Shown in pieces: positions 9,357 through 19,984 of a stretch of 64,000 bases of DNA. Position numbers and translations under genes: made by a program. The DNA comes from Celeribacter naphthalenivorans (GTDB lineage Bacteria > Pseudomonadota > Alphaproteobacteria > Rhodobacterales > Rhodobacteraceae). The DNA lies in contig NZ_JAIVLK010000002.1 in NCBI RefSeq assembly GCF_020524585.1, positions 310,001 through 374,000 of the forward strand. The letters are read 5' to 3'. The stretch's first letter is position 1. Each line of letters opens with the position of its first letter. The notes under the pieces were generated by a model. That model had not been told where the DNA came from and did not search any database. It saw only the letters and a program-made list of their open reading frames with translations.

Positions 9357-9387
9357 TTTCCTTTGCTGCCCAAAATACTCAAAAAGG
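9357..9387 (+). repeat. Dispersed intergenic repeat, copy 1
   Basis: This segment resembles 19955-19983, with a shared core of TTTCCTTTG, TGCC, AAATACTCA and AGG. Both copies sit next to a 3' end of a gene and a terminator hairpin. The purpose is unknown. Confidence 0.5.
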
Positions 9388-9413
9388 GCCGCCTCTCCCC
9401 AGAGCGCGGCCCT
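9385..9413. terminator. Hairpin after the TDT permease gene
   Basis: A perfect 8-bp stem AGGGCCGC / GCGGCCCT with a 13-base loop. The plus side lacks a clean T-run; the A-run at 9381-9385 would give a T-run on the minus strand. Probably a transcription end for the upstream gene, but an imperfect one. Confidence 0.45.
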
Positions 9414-9439
9414 AAATCTTGCGTGACATCTCGGTGAAA

Positions 9440-9466
9440 CCCACAAAACACCCTTTCCATTGTGGG
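9440..9466 (+). promoter_or_regulatory. Inverted repeat upstream of guaB
   Basis: Arms CCCACAA and TTGTGGG, separated by 13 bases, lie about 50 bases before the guaB start. It could be a leader hairpin or an operator; no known regulator motif is recognised. Confidence 0.3.
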
Positions 9467-9481
9467 ACATCCATGCAATAG

Positions 9482-10969
<1,488 letters not shown>

Positions 10970-10994
10970 ACCGACCCGCATCAAAGAAACAACG

Positions 10995-11023
10995 ACGGCG
11001 GCCCTCGGTCGCCGTTGCTTTTT
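10995..11023 (+). terminator. Rho-independent terminator after guaB
   Basis: A 9-bp stem ACGGCGGCC / GGTCGCCGT with loop CTC, followed by TGCTTTTT. It overlaps an in-frame ATG at 11015, which argues that the next gene starts at 11051. Confidence 0.85.
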
Positions 11024-11050
11024 GCAACAGACCCTGTTTTTGCTGAACAC

Positions 11051-12232
11051 ATGACACCCGCTGCTCGCCTTTCCGCCGCCATAGAGATTCTCGACGATGT
11101 GCTGATCGGCGAGAATGCCGAACGTGTTTTGACCACCTGGGCGCGGGGCCATCGCTTTGCGGGCTCGAAGGACCGTGCGGCGATCCGCGATCTGGTCTTC
11201 GATGCGATCCGGTGCCTGCGGTCTTACGGCTGGCTCGGCGGTGCGGGGCAGGGACGGCCCTCGGCGCGGCAGGTGATGATCGGCGCTCTGCGCGCCGCTG
11301 ACACCGATCCCGACACGTTGTTTTGTGAGGACCGTTTTGCGCCGCGACCCTTAACTGACGAGGAACGTGCGGCGGCCCCTGCGCTGGAGGATGCGCCACA
11401 GGGTGTGCGTCTCGACTGTCCGGACTGGCTTTTGCCGCTGTATAAAGAGACGCTTGGCGAGACCATGGAAGAGGTCCTGGCGGGGATGCGTCAGCGCGCT
11501 GAGGTGTTTTTGCGGGTCAATGCGGCGAAATCGACGCTCGGCCATGCTTTGGAACATCTGGGTACTGACGACATCGAGGCGGTGCCGCATCCGCTCTCGG
11601 AAACGGCCTTGAAGGTCACCAAGGGCGCGCGCGCCGTGGCGCGGTCTCAGGCCTATCTGACCGGTCTGGTCGAGCTTCAGGACGCAGGATCTCAGGCGAT
11701 CATCGACGCGCTGCCGCTCGAAGATGGCATGTCGGTTCTTGATTATTGCGCGGGCGGCGGGGGCAAGTCTCTCGCCATGGGGGCGCAGGCCAAGCTCACT
11801 TTGACCGCCCATGATGTCGATCCGGCGCGGATGCAGGACATCGCGGCGCGGGCCGGGCGCGCAGGGCTCAAGATCACCACGGCGCGCAAATCCGAACTGG
11901 CCGCGAGTTACGATCTGGTGCTCTGCGATGTGCCTTGTTCCGGCTCCGGCGCCTTTTCCCGCAGTCCGCAAGGCAAATGGGCGCTGACGCCCACGCGGCT
12001 CGCGCATTTGGGCGCGATCCAATCCGATATTCTCGATGAGGTTGCGCCCATGGTGCGTCCCGGTGGCTGCCTCGCCTATGCGACCTGTTCGCTCTTTGAG
12101 GCGGAAAATGCCGGGCAGGTTTCGGCCTTCCTTGCTCGAAATTCTGATTTTCACATGGAAAAACAGCGTCTTATAAGCCCCCTTGAGGGCGGTGACGGGT
12201 TCTTTTATGCGGTTTTGCGTCGCAACGCCTGA
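11051..12232 (+). CDS. RsmB/NOP2-family rRNA cytosine-C5 methyltransferase
   Basis: This 393-residue SAM-dependent methyltransferase of the RsmB/NOL1/NOP2 family is expected to make 5-methylcytosine in rRNA. An N-terminal helical NusB-like region (about 1-100) precedes the Rossmann fold with motif I DYCAGGGGKS (about 231-240). The two family cysteines are C296 in CDVPCSGSG and C346 in YATCSL; one forms the covalent adduct and the other releases it. The start at 11051 is used because the earlier ATG lies inside the guaB terminator. Which rRNA base is modified cannot be told, so no symbol is given. Confidence 0.85.
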   Translation: MTPAARLSAAIEILDDVLIGENAERVLTTWARGHRFAGSKDRAAIRDLVFDAIRCLRSYGWLGGAGQGRPSARQVMIGALRAADTDPDTLFCEDRFAPRPLTDEERAAAPALEDAPQGVRLDCPDWLLPLYKETLGETMEEVLAGMRQRAEVFLRVNAAKSTLGHALEHLGTDDIEAVPHPLSETALKVTKGARAVARSQAYLTGLVELQDAGSQAIIDALPLEDGMSVLDYCAGGGGKSLAMGAQAKLTLTAHDVDPARMQDIAARAGRAGLKITTARKSELAASYDLVLCDVPCSGSGAFSRSPQGKWALTPTRLAHLGAIQSDILDEVAPMVRPGGCLAYATCSLFEAENAGQVSAFLARNSDFHMEKQRLISPLEGGDGFFYAVLRRNA

Positions 12233-12322
12233 GACTGTTTCCACTCTGGAAACGGGAAAAATAAGCCAACAATACAACTTTACCGATAGTTCTTCACGTT
12301 TTATCGTGAAACGGACCGGGCA

Positions 12323-12338
12323 TTAAAAGCACATTAAC
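12323..12338 (+). promoter_or_regulatory. CtrA-type binding box upstream of cckA
   Basis: TTAA (12323-12326), seven bases, then TTAAC (12334-12338) matches the alphaproteobacterial CtrA consensus TTAA-N7-TTAAC. It lies about 140 bases before the cckA start. CckA is the kinase at the head of the CtrA phosphorelay, so this would be a feedback connection. Confidence 0.65.
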
Positions 12339-12473
12339 CAAACCGCTTCCACACTCGGTCTGAACGTACGGAGTTTTCAGATTCCGTTGACATATTTCCC
12401 GACGGCTGGGTCGGGCCATGATGAGACATGCCGAAGTGCAACGGCAGGACAGACGCATAGTCAGGGGGGACGT

Positions 12474-14780
12474 GTGCAAACCACAATGACCGCAGGCCCA
12501 TTGTCGAAACAGGCCGGCCGACTTGCGCCCTATAGTTTGGCGATTGCCCTCGCTGGGGCCGCGTTATGCGCCAGTGCTTTGGTGATCCCCCTGCCACGGC
12601 TGGGGATCATGGCCTTTGCTGCGGGGGCGGTGCTGCTTTGGGCGGCGCTCCTCGTGAGGCTTTTGAGCTATCGTCAGAAACAGATGCGACGCAGGCTTTA
12701 CGAGGCGCTTTCTGCCTTTGTGGCCAATGATGCCGCGCCGTCTTTCACCACGGATTTGAATGGCGTGATCGGGTATGAGAACCGTGCTGCGGTGGCCCGG
12801 TTCGGCGGTCGCGGCGGCGAGACGCTTTTGGGCGCGCTCGAAGACCTCTTCGCGGCCCCCGCCGCCACGCTCAGCCGCCTGCAATCGCGCGCACTGGCCA
12901 AAGGGGCGGCGCGCGAAGACGTGGTGATGCGCCACGGGCATATGCGCCTCGCGGTGCATCTGATCGGCGAAGACGGTTTTTTGTGGCGGCTCGAAGATAT
13001 GGCGGAGCGGGGTGGCACGCTCGATGGCGATGCCATTTCCCTGCCCATGCTGACGATGAGTAAGAACAACACCATTCTTTACATGAACGAGCCTTTGCGT
13101 CGTTTGCTCGGGCACCGCGAAAAGGCCCTGGACCGGATGATCACCGATCTGCCGATCCGTCCGGGGGACGTGCATGTTCTGGCCGGGGTCGAGGGGCGGA
13201 TTTATGCCCGTGTGGCTCAATTCGAAAGTGGAGATTCGGGGCGTAAGGAGTTGTATTTCCTGCCGGAAACCACGCCCAATGTCGGGGAGTGGGACGCCTT
13301 TGATGCGCTCCCCGTGGCGCTCTTGAAGGTGGCGGTCGATGGGCGGATTTTGCAATCAAACCGACACTCGCGCGAGCTTTTGTCGATCCCATCGCATGAT
13401 CAGTTGAGTCTGAGCGATCTGGTCGAGGGGCTTGGGCGTCCGGTGCAGGATTGGGTCACCGATGTGGCGATGGGGCGGGCGCGCAAGCCCGAGTTTGTGC
13501 GCGCGTCGCGGCCGCAGAATGACACCTTTTTGCAGATCACCCTCAATCGTGTGGAGGGCCAGAACAAACAGATCGAGCTGATTGCCGTGCTGTCGGACGC
13601 GACCGAATTGAAATCGCTCGAGGCGCAGTTCGTGCAGAGCCAGAAGATGCAGGCCATCGGCCAGCTTGCGGGCGGTGTGGCGCATGATTTTAACAATCTT
13701 TTGACAGCGATTTCAGGGCATTGCGATCTTTTGTTGTTGCGTCACGACAAGGCGGACCCGGATTACAGCGATCTTGTTCAAATCCACCAAAACGCCAACC
13801 GCGCGGCCTCTCTTGTCGGTCAGCTTTTGGCGTTTTCGCGCAAACAGACGTTGAAACCCGAGGTCATCGACCTGCGCGATACGCTGTCCGATCTGACCCA
13901 TTTGTTGAACCGTTTGGTGGGCGAGAAAGTCACCCTGACGCTCAATCACGATGCCGGGCTTTTGCCGATCCGGGTGGACAAGCGTCAGCTTGAGCAGGTG
14001 ATCATGAACCTCGTGGTGAACGCCCGCGATGCGATGCCGTCGGGGGGCGAGATCAAGGTGGAAACCCGCAACGAGGTGCTGCGCGAAGGTTTTACGCGCG
14101 ACCGGGCGACGCTTCCGGTGGGGGAATATGTCATGGTGACGGTGTCGGATCAGGGCATCGGCATCCCGCCCGAGCGGCTTCAGAAAGTGTTCGAGCCGTT
14201 CTATACGACAAAGCGCACGGGCGAGGGCACGGGGCTTGGGCTGTCGACCGCTTATGGCATCATCAAACAGACCGGCGGCTTTATTTTCGTCGACAGTGTG
14301 GTGGGGTCAGGCACGGCCTTTACCATCTATCTCCCGGCCCATACGGCACGCGCCGAGGCGGTGGTCGAGGCCGCGAATAAGCCCTTGCCCGATGTCACGA
14401 CCCAGACCGAGCGCGGCTCTGGCGTGATCCTTCTGGTCGAGGACGAGGCGCCCGTGCGGGCCTTTGCCTCGCGTGCGCTGCGCCTGCGCGGCTACACGGT
14501 GATCGAGGCGGAGAATGCCGAGGAGGCTTTGGAAACCTTGGAAGACGACAGCCTGCATATCGATGTTTTCGTCTCCGATGTGATCATGCCAGGGATGGAT
14601 GGGCCAAGCTGGGTGTCAGAGGCGTTGAAAGAGCGTCCGGGGGTCAAGGTGGTCTTCGTGTCGGGCTATGCGGAGGATCATTTTTCTGAGCAGCAATCGC
14701 GCATTCCGAATTCGACCTTCCTGCCAAAGCCGTTTTCTTTGTCCGAACTGACCGCGACGGTGCAGGCGCAGTTTCACTGA
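12474..14780 (+). CDS. cckA: CckA-type hybrid sensor histidine kinase
   Basis: This hybrid kinase (768 residues from the GTG start) feeds the ChpT-CtrA phosphorelay, which controls motility, gene transfer or cell-cycle genes in alphaproteobacteria. Two membrane helices near residues 20-70 are followed by PAS-like regions (about 90-380) and the phosphoacceptor helix [20 protein letters not shown] with H404. Next are the ATPase N-box ([13 protein letters not shown]) and G-box ([12 protein letters not shown]), and a C-terminal receiver with phosphorylatable D702 in [14 protein letters not shown] 12474 is preferred because AGGGGGG ends five bases before it; ATG 12486 is the alternative. The CckA identity rests on the whole architecture and the [10 protein letters not shown] signature. 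Confidence 0.9.
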   Translation: MQTTMTAGPLSKQAGRLAPYSLAIALAGAALCASALVIPLPRLGIMAFAAGAVLLWAALLVRLLSYRQKQMRRRLYEALSAFVANDAAPSFTTDLNGVIGYENRAAVARFGGRGGETLLGALEDLFAAPAATLSRLQSRALAKGAAREDVVMRHGHMRLAVHLIGEDGFLWRLEDMAERGGTLDGDAISLPMLTMSKNNTILYMNEPLRRLLGHREKALDRMITDLPIRPGDVHVLAGVEGRIYARVAQFESGDSGRKELYFLPETTPNVGEWDAFDALPVALLKVAVDGRILQSNRHSRELLSIPSHDQLSLSDLVEGLGRPVQDWVTDVAMGRARKPEFVRASRPQNDTFLQITLNRVEGQNKQIELIAVLSDATELKSLEAQFVQSQKMQAIGQLAGGVAHDFNNLLTAISGHCDLLLLRHDKADPDYSDLVQIHQNANRAASLVGQLLAFSRKQTLKPEVIDLRDTLSDLTHLLNRLVGEKVTLTLNHDAGLLPIRVDKRQLEQVIMNLVVNARDAMPSGGEIKVETRNEVLREGFTRDRATLPVGEYVMVTVSDQGIGIPPERLQKVFEPFYTTKRTGEGTGLGLSTAYGIIKQTGGFIFVDSVVGSGTAFTIYLPAHTARAEAVVEAANKPLPDVTTQTERGSGVILLVEDEAPVRAFASRALRLRGYTVIEAENAEEALETLEDDSLHIDVFVSDVIMPGMDGPSWVSEALKERPGVKVVFVSGYAEDHFSEQQSRIPNSTFLPKPFSLSELTATVQAQFH

Positions 14781-14885
14781 GGGGAACTGCGTCAGCCGCA
14801 AAAATTATTTTGTCGCGCCGATTTTTAGAAACCTAGCGTTAACCAATCTTGCCTCACAGTGATTTTCGTAAATTTAAGTTGAAAT

Positions 14886-14900
14886 GTTCTCTTTTTGTGC
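14886..14900. promoter_or_regulatory. Degenerate second LexA-like half-site pair
   Basis: GTTC-N7-GTGC lies 17 bases before the perfect LexA box and differs from GTTC-N7-GTTC by one base. It may be a weak accessory site or chance. Confidence 0.3.
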
Positions 14901-14916
14901 TCATAAAGATTAGTGA

Positions 14917-14931
14917 GAACAAGAGGCGAAC
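14917..14931 (+). promoter_or_regulatory. LexA (SOS) box upstream of recA
   Basis: GAAC (14917-14920), seven bases, GAAC (14928-14931) is a perfect match to the direct-repeat LexA site of alphaproteobacteria. It lies about 90 bases before the recA start, so recA should be SOS-inducible. Confidence 0.85.
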
Positions 14932-15019
14932 ACGAGCTCCACATCGGACACCGCTCCAAACGTGATACAGATTGCGTGATGGACGCTTTGGGACGGGTGT
15001 GAAATAAGGAATTAAACAG

Positions 15020-16099
15020 ATGGCAACGGCGACCAAAGATATGGCAAAGAACGATAAGCAGAACGGGGACAAGCAAAAGGCGCTCGACAGCGCGCTGGCC
15101 CAAATTGAGCGGCAATTTGGCAAAGGCTCGATCATGAAGCTTGGTGCCGATAACCCGGTGCAGGAGATCGAAGCGACCTCGACGGGCTCTTTGGGCCTCG
15201 ACATCGCGCTTGGCATCGGCGGCATCCCGAAGGGTCGGATCGTTGAAATTTACGGACCTGAGTCGTCGGGTAAAACCACGCTGACGCTCCATTGTGTGGC
15301 CGAAGAACAGAAAAAAGGCGGCGTTTGTGCCTTTGTCGATGCGGAACATGCGCTGGACCCGATCTATGCGAAAAAACTCGGTGTCGATCTTGACGAACTG
15401 CTGATTTCTCAGCCGGACACCGGTGAGCAAGCGCTTGAAATCGTGGACACTTTGGTGCGCTCCGGCGCCGTGAGCCTCGTCGTGGTCGACTCGGTCGCGG
15501 CACTGACGCCGAAATCCGAGCTCGAAGGTGACATGGGCGACAGCTCCGTCGGTGTGCAGGCCCGTTTGATGTCTCAGGCGATGCGCAAGCTGACTGGGTC
15601 AATCAGCCGCTCGAAATGCACCGTGATCTTCATCAACCAGATCCGCATGAAAATCGGCGTGATGTTCGGGTCGCCCGAAACCACCACCGGCGGCAATGCG
15701 CTGAAATTTTACTCCTCTGTGCGTCTGGACATTCGCCGCATCGGTGCGATCAAGGATCGTGACGAGGTGGTCGGCTCCGAGACCCGCGTGAAAGTGGTGA
15801 AAAACAAAGTTGCGCCGCCGTTCAAACAGGTGGAATTCGACATCATGTATGGCGAGGGCATCTCGAAAACCGGTGAGCTTCTGGACCTCGGCGTCAAGGC
15901 CGGCGTGGTGGACAAATCCGGGGCCTGGTTCTCCTATGGCGACGAGCGTGTGGGGCAGGGGCGTGAGAATGCGAAACGCTACCTCAAGGACAACCCGCAG
16001 GTGGCGCTTGAGATCGAGGATAAAATCCGCGCCGCGCATGGCCTCGATTTCGATCTGGGCGATGATTTCGAGAAGGACGATCTGCTCGACGACGAGTGA
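15020..16099 (+). CDS. recA: Recombinase A
   Basis: This 359-residue RecA catalyses homologous strand exchange and promotes LexA self-cleavage in the SOS response. Walker A is GPESSGKTT (79-87), and the Walker B region ([14 protein letters not shown]), the L2 region ([20 protein letters not shown]) and a strongly acidic tail ([12 protein letters not shown]) are present. AAGGA eight bases upstream supports the start. The promoter region contains a perfect alphaproteobacterial LexA box. No recX is next to it; a strong terminator follows. Confidence 0.98.
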   Translation: MATATKDMAKNDKQNGDKQKALDSALAQIERQFGKGSIMKLGADNPVQEIEATSTGSLGLDIALGIGGIPKGRIVEIYGPESSGKTTLTLHCVAEEQKKGGVCAFVDAEHALDPIYAKKLGVDLDELLISQPDTGEQALEIVDTLVRSGAVSLVVVDSVAALTPKSELEGDMGDSSVGVQARLMSQAMRKLTGSISRSKCTVIFINQIRMKIGVMFGSPETTTGGNALKFYSSVRLDIRRIGAIKDRDEVVGSETRVKVVKNKVAPPFKQVEFDIMYGEGISKTGELLDLGVKAGVVDKSGAWFSYGDERVGQGRENAKRYLKDNPQVALEIEDKIRAAHGLDFDLGDDFEKDDLLDDE

Positions 16100-16153
16100 G
16101 ATCACCGCTGAGATCACCACGACAATCTGATTTCAAAGCATTAGATTAAAACA

Positions 16154-16180
16154 AAGGGCCGAAGTGTTTCGGCCCTTTTT
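16154..16180 (+). terminator. Rho-independent terminator after recA
   Basis: A perfect 10-bp stem AAGGGCCGAA / TTCGGCCCTT with loop GTGT runs into TTTTT. Confidence 0.9.
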
Positions 16181-16258
16181 GCTGTTGCGCGTTATGGACA
16201 GCTTCGCATGAGAGCGGTAAACCGTCGGGAACGCCAAGAAAACCCGCAAGGACGCCAC

Positions 16259-18910
16259 ATGCCCAGCGTGAACGACATCCGCTCTACCTTTCTTAACTAT
16301 TTTGAACGCAACGGTCACACCGTCGTGGACAGCTCGCCGCTGGTGCCGCGCAACGACCCGACCTTGATGTTCACCAACTCCGGCATGGTGCAGTTCAAGA
16401 ACTGCTTCACCGGGCTGGAAAAACGCGATTACGTGCGGGCCACCACGGCGCAGAAATGTGTGCGCGCAGGCGGCAAGCACAACGATCTGGACAATGTCGG
16501 CTACACGGCGCGGCACCACACGTTCTTTGAAATGCTCGGCAACTTTTCCTTTGGCGATTACTTCAAACACGAGGCGATCCCCTTTGCCTGGGAGCTGATC
16601 ACCAAGGATTTCGACATCCCGAAGGACAAGCTCTACACCACCGTCTATCACACCGATGACGAGGCGTTTGAGATCTGGAAAAAGGTCGGTGTGCCGGAAG
16701 ATCGGATCATCCGCATCGCGACCTCGGACAACTTCTGGCAGATGGGCGACACGGGGCCTTGTGGTCCCTGCACCGAGATTTTCTACGATCACGGCGATCA
16801 CATCTGGGGCGGTCCTCCGGGCTCGCCGGAAGAGGACGGCGACCGGTTCATCGAGATCTGGAACCTCGTGTTCATGCAGAACGAGAAATTCGCCGACGGC
16901 ACGATGACCGATCTCGACATGCAGTCGATCGACACCGGCATGGGGCTTGAGCGGATTTCGGCGCTGTTGCAGGGCTCGCACGACAACTACGACACCGACA
17001 TGATGAAGTCGCTGATCGAGGCCTCGGCGCATGCGACCTCTGTCGATCCTTATGGCGACAAGAACGTCCACCACCGGGTGATCGCGGACCACCTGCGCTC
17101 GACGTCCTTCCTCATTGCCGATGGTGTGATGCCGTCGAACGAGGGCCGGGGTTATGTTCTGCGCCGCATCATGCGCCGCGCCATGCGTCATGCGCACCTC
17201 TTGGGCGCGAAAGACCCGATCATGCACAAACTCGTGCCGGAATTGGTGCGCCAGATGGGCGATGCCTATCCGGAGTTGCGCATCGGTCAGGCGATGATCG
17301 AAGAGACGCTGAAGCTCGAAGAAACCCGGTTCATCCAGACGCTGGATCGCGGGTTGAAACTGCTGGAAGACGAGCTTGTGGACCTGCCCGAGGGCGAAAA
17401 GCTTCCGGGCGAGGCGGCGTTCAAGCTCTATGACACTTACGGTTTTCCGCTCGATTTGACCCAAGACGCGCTGCGCGAAAAGGGCGTTGAGGTCGACACC
17501 TCTGGTTTTGATGCCGCTATGGCCGAACAAAAAGCCAAGGCGCGTGCCGCTTGGGCCGGCTCTGGCGAGGCGGCGGATGCGACCGTCTGGTACGACATCG
17601 CAGAAGACAAAGGCACCACGGAATTCTTGGGCTACGATACCGAGAAGGCCGAGGGCGAGATCGTCGCACTCGTCAAAGACGGCGCGCGCGTGGACAGCGT
17701 CAAAGAGGGCGACACGGTGCAAATCGTGGTCAACCAGACGCCGTTCTATGGCGAGTCCGGTGGTCAGGTCGGCGACAGCGGCGTGATCCGCGTGGAGAAG
17801 AGCATCGCCAAAGTGACCGACACGAAAAAGGTCGCGGGCGTCTTTATCCATTTCGCGACCATCGAGTCTGGCGAGATCAAGGTCGGCGCACCGGCCGCTC
17901 TTGAGGTCGATCACACCCGCCGGTCTGCCATCCGCGCCAACCACTCCGCGACGCACCTGTTGCACGAGGCGCTGCGCGAGGCTCTGGGCGATCACGTCGC
18001 ACAGCGCGGGTCGTTGAACGCGCCGGATCGTCTGCGGTTCGATTTCTCGCATGCAAAGGCGCTGAGCGCCGAGGAAATCGCCAAGGTCGAAGCGGACATC
18101 AACCTCTACATCCGCCAAAACACGGCTGTGGAAACTCGGATCATGACGCCCGACGACGCCCGCGAGTTGGGTGCGCAGGCGCTCTTCGGTGAGAAATACG
18201 GCGAAGAGGTGCGCGTGGTCTCCATGGGCACGGCTGACACCGGCAAGGGCACCGATGGCAAGACCTATTCCATCGAGCTTTGCGGCGGCACGCATGTCAA
18301 ACGCACGGGCGACATCGGCCTTTGTGTGATCCTCGGCGACAGCGCGTCGTCGGCCGGTGTGCGCCGGATCGAGGCCCTCACGGGGCAGGCGGCTTTGGCG
18401 CATCTTGAGGTCGAGGCGCACCGCGCGGGCGAGATCGCGGCGCTGCTCAAAACCCCGGTCTCCGAGGTCGTGGAGCGGGTTAAATCGCTGTCGGACGAGC
18501 GCAAACGCCTCGAACAGGAAGTCGCCAATCTCAAGCAACAGATCGCCATGGGCGGCGGGGCCAAAGGCGGTGCCGAGGCGCAGGATGTGAACGGCATTCC
18601 GTTCCTCGCACAAGCGCTGCAAGGCGTTTCCGGCAAGGATCTGCGCGGCTTGATCGATGCGCATAAAAACAACCTCGGCTCCGGCGTGATCCTTTTGATC
18701 GCGGAAGAGGACGGCAAGGTCGCCGTCGCTTGCGGTGTAACCGACGACCTGACCGGCAAAGTCTCCGCCGTGGACGTGCTCAAAGCGGCCGTGCCTGCGG
18801 TCGGCGGCAAAGGCGGCGGTGGCCGTGCCGATATGGCGCAGGGCGGGGGCAAGGACTTCGCGGCCGCCGAGGCTGCGATTGACGCTGCAGTTGCCCTGTT
18901 GAAAGGATAA
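16259..18910 (+). CDS. alaS: Alanyl-tRNA synthetase
   Basis: This 883-residue class II synthetase charges tRNA-Ala in the cytoplasm. The catalytic domain starts [19 protein letters not shown] and contains motif 2 ([16 protein letters not shown]). The editing domain has the zinc ligands H562/H566 (HSATH) and C675/H679 (CGGTH), so proofreading of mischarged Ser and Gly should be intact. The C-terminal coiled-coil and C-Ala domain complete the normal layout. AAGGA before 16259 fixes the start; an upstream ATG at 16208 adds 17 unsupported residues. The DUF1330 gene follows after 3 bases and is probably co-transcribed. Confidence 0.97.
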   Translation: MPSVNDIRSTFLNYFERNGHTVVDSSPLVPRNDPTLMFTNSGMVQFKNCFTGLEKRDYVRATTAQKCVRAGGKHNDLDNVGYTARHHTFFEMLGNFSFGDYFKHEAIPFAWELITKDFDIPKDKLYTTVYHTDDEAFEIWKKVGVPEDRIIRIATSDNFWQMGDTGPCGPCTEIFYDHGDHIWGGPPGSPEEDGDRFIEIWNLVFMQNEKFADGTMTDLDMQSIDTGMGLERISALLQGSHDNYDTDMMKSLIEASAHATSVDPYGDKNVHHRVIADHLRSTSFLIADGVMPSNEGRGYVLRRIMRRAMRHAHLLGAKDPIMHKLVPELVRQMGDAYPELRIGQAMIEETLKLEETRFIQTLDRGLKLLEDELVDLPEGEKLPGEAAFKLYDTYGFPLDLTQDALREKGVEVDTSGFDAAMAEQKAKARAAWAGSGEAADATVWYDIAEDKGTTEFLGYDTEKAEGEIVALVKDGARVDSVKEGDTVQIVVNQTPFYGESGGQVGDSGVIRVEKSIAKVTDTKKVAGVFIHFATIESGEIKVGAPAALEVDHTRRSAIRANHSATHLLHEALREALGDHVAQRGSLNAPDRLRFDFSHAKALSAEEIAKVEADINLYIRQNTAVETRIMTPDDARELGAQALFGEKYGEEVRVVSMGTADTGKGTDGKTYSIELCGGTHVKRTGDIGLCVILGDSASSAGVRRIEALTGQAALAHLEVEAHRAGEIAALLKTPVSEVVERVKSLSDERKRLEQEVANLKQQIAMGGGAKGGAEAQDVNGIPFLAQALQGVSGKDLRGLIDAHKNNLGSGVILLIAEEDGKVAVACGVTDDLTGKVSAVDVLKAAVPAVGGKGGGGRADMAQGGGKDFAAAEAAIDAAVALLKG

Positions 18911-18913
18911 GCC

Positions 18914-19201
18914 ATGCCAGCCCTTTGGATTGCCCATGTGACCGTCACCGACGAGGAGGCCTACGGCAAATATGCCAAACTGGCCGGTCCTGCGATTGCC
19001 AAACACGGCGGCAAGTTCATCGCCCGCGCTGCGCGTTATGTGCAGCTTGAGGGCAAGGACCGTCCGCGCAATGTGGTGGCGAAATTCGACACGGTCGAGG
19101 CCGCTGTCGCCTGCTACCACTCGCCGGAATACCAAGAGGCCCTGAGCCATGCCAAAGGTGCCTCAGAGCGGGAGCTTTTGGTGGTCGAAACGGAAGAGTG
19201 A
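18914..19201 (+). CDS. DUF1330 family protein
   Basis: This 95-residue soluble protein has the dimeric alpha/beta-barrel pattern of DUF1330 (MPALWIAHVTVTDEEAYGKY, then GGKFIARAARY and VAKFDTVEAAVACYHSPEYQ). The biochemical role of the family is not established. It starts three bases after alaS stops, so it depends on alaS transcription, and it is followed by a strong terminator. Confidence 0.85.
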   Translation: MPALWIAHVTVTDEEAYGKYAKLAGPAIAKHGGKFIARAARYVQLEGKDRPRNVVAKFDTVEAAVACYHSPEYQEALSHAKGASERELLVVETEE

Positions 19202-19224
19202 GAGCTCTTATATGATGTGAGAAT

Positions 19225-19251
19225 GGCGCGGGAATTTCCCGCGCCGTTTTT
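19225..19251 (+). terminator. Terminator of the alaS operon
   Basis: A perfect 9-bp stem GGCGCGGGA / TCCCGCGCC with loop ATT, then GTTTTT. It reaches the stop codon of the convergent VOC gene and may serve both sides. Confidence 0.85.
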
Positions 19252-19838
19252 CATGACGCAAAGGGATTTTGTGCGGCGCGATCAGAGGAGAGCGTCTTCG
19301 TCCCCTCGTGCACCAGCTTCTCAATCGCGTCTGCCAGATGTACCGTGTCGATATGGTCATCGCCTGCCGCCACTCGGATCAGATGCGCGCGGTGCAACAC
19401 GTCGGTGTGGGTGTAGCCCAAGGGCGGCTCGAACCGGTAGGACGCCAACTCGATCAACATCCCGTTTGGTTCGCGGAAATAGATCGAGTCCATGAACCCG
19501 CGATCCTTGACGCCCGAATGTTTCACCCCCCGTGCGTCGAGCCGGTCCACCACCTGATCAAAGCTCACTTTCGAGACATTGAAGGCGAGGTGATGTAGAG
19601 ACCCCGGCCCCTGATCGATCCGGTGGCGACCAGGTTTGCGATCCTCGGAGGTAAACACCGTGATCAAGCGCCCGTCGCCCGGGTCGAAATAGAGATGGCC
19701 CTGTTCGGGCGCGTCCAGATTGGGTTGGTCAAAGACGAAGGGCATGCCCAGCACACCCTCCCAAAAGTCGATGGTCGACTGGCGGTCGGCGCCGGTGATG
19801 GTGATGTGATGCACGCCCTGAGTTTGGATTTTACGCAT
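19251..19838 (-). CDS. VOC-family (glyoxalase/extradiol dioxygenase-like) protein
   Basis: This 195-residue metal-binding vicinal-oxygen-chelate protein has two beta-alpha-beta-beta-beta modules. The first begins GVHHITITGADRQSTIDFW and the second GSLHHLAFNVSK; the histidines HH in each and the glutamate in GMLIELASYRFEPP are the likely metal ligands. The start at 19838 has AAAGGAG as ribosome-binding site; an earlier in-frame ATG at 19874 does not. The family includes glyoxalase I, dioxygenases and fosfomycin-resistance enzymes, and the substrate is not evident. It is monocistronic and convergent with the alaS operon. Confidence 0.8.
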   Translation of the reverse strand: MRKIQTQGVHHITITGADRQSTIDFWEGVLGMPFVFDQPNLDAPEQGHLYFDPGDGRLITVFTSEDRKPGRHRIDQGPGSLHHLAFNVSKVSFDQVVDRLDARGVKHSGVKDRGFMDSIYFREPNGMLIELASYRFEPPLGYTHTDVLHRAHLIRVAAGDDHIDTVHLADAIEKLVHEGTKTLSSDRAAQNPFAS

Positions 19839-19922
19839 GGCTTGTCTCCTTTGAGACCAAGATAGCGCAATCATGCCGAAATCCTAAGCCCGTCAGCCGC
19901 ACAGACTCTGCGCATCCATGCG

Positions 19923-19950
19923 AAAAAGGCCCGCCGGTGAGGGCGAGCCT
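19923..19950 (-). terminator. Terminator of typA
   Basis: On the minus strand a 9-bp stem AGGCTCGCC / GGCGGGCCT (one G-T pair) is followed by TTTTT, 35 bases after the typA stop. Confidence 0.8.
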
Positions 19951-19954
19951 TTGG

Positions 19955-19983
19955 TTTCCTTTGTGCCTGAAATACTCAGAAGG
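19955..19983 (+). repeat. Dispersed intergenic repeat, copy 2
   Basis: Similar to 9357-9387, allowing one gap and three substitutions. This copy lies between the typA stop codon and its terminator. Confidence 0.5.
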
Positions 19984-19984
19984 C

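Noticed and set aside
16133-19150. A 1005-codon open frame on the minus strand opposite alaS
   Set aside because: It mirrors the alaS codon pattern of high-GC DNA, has no family motif and overlaps a certain gene completely.
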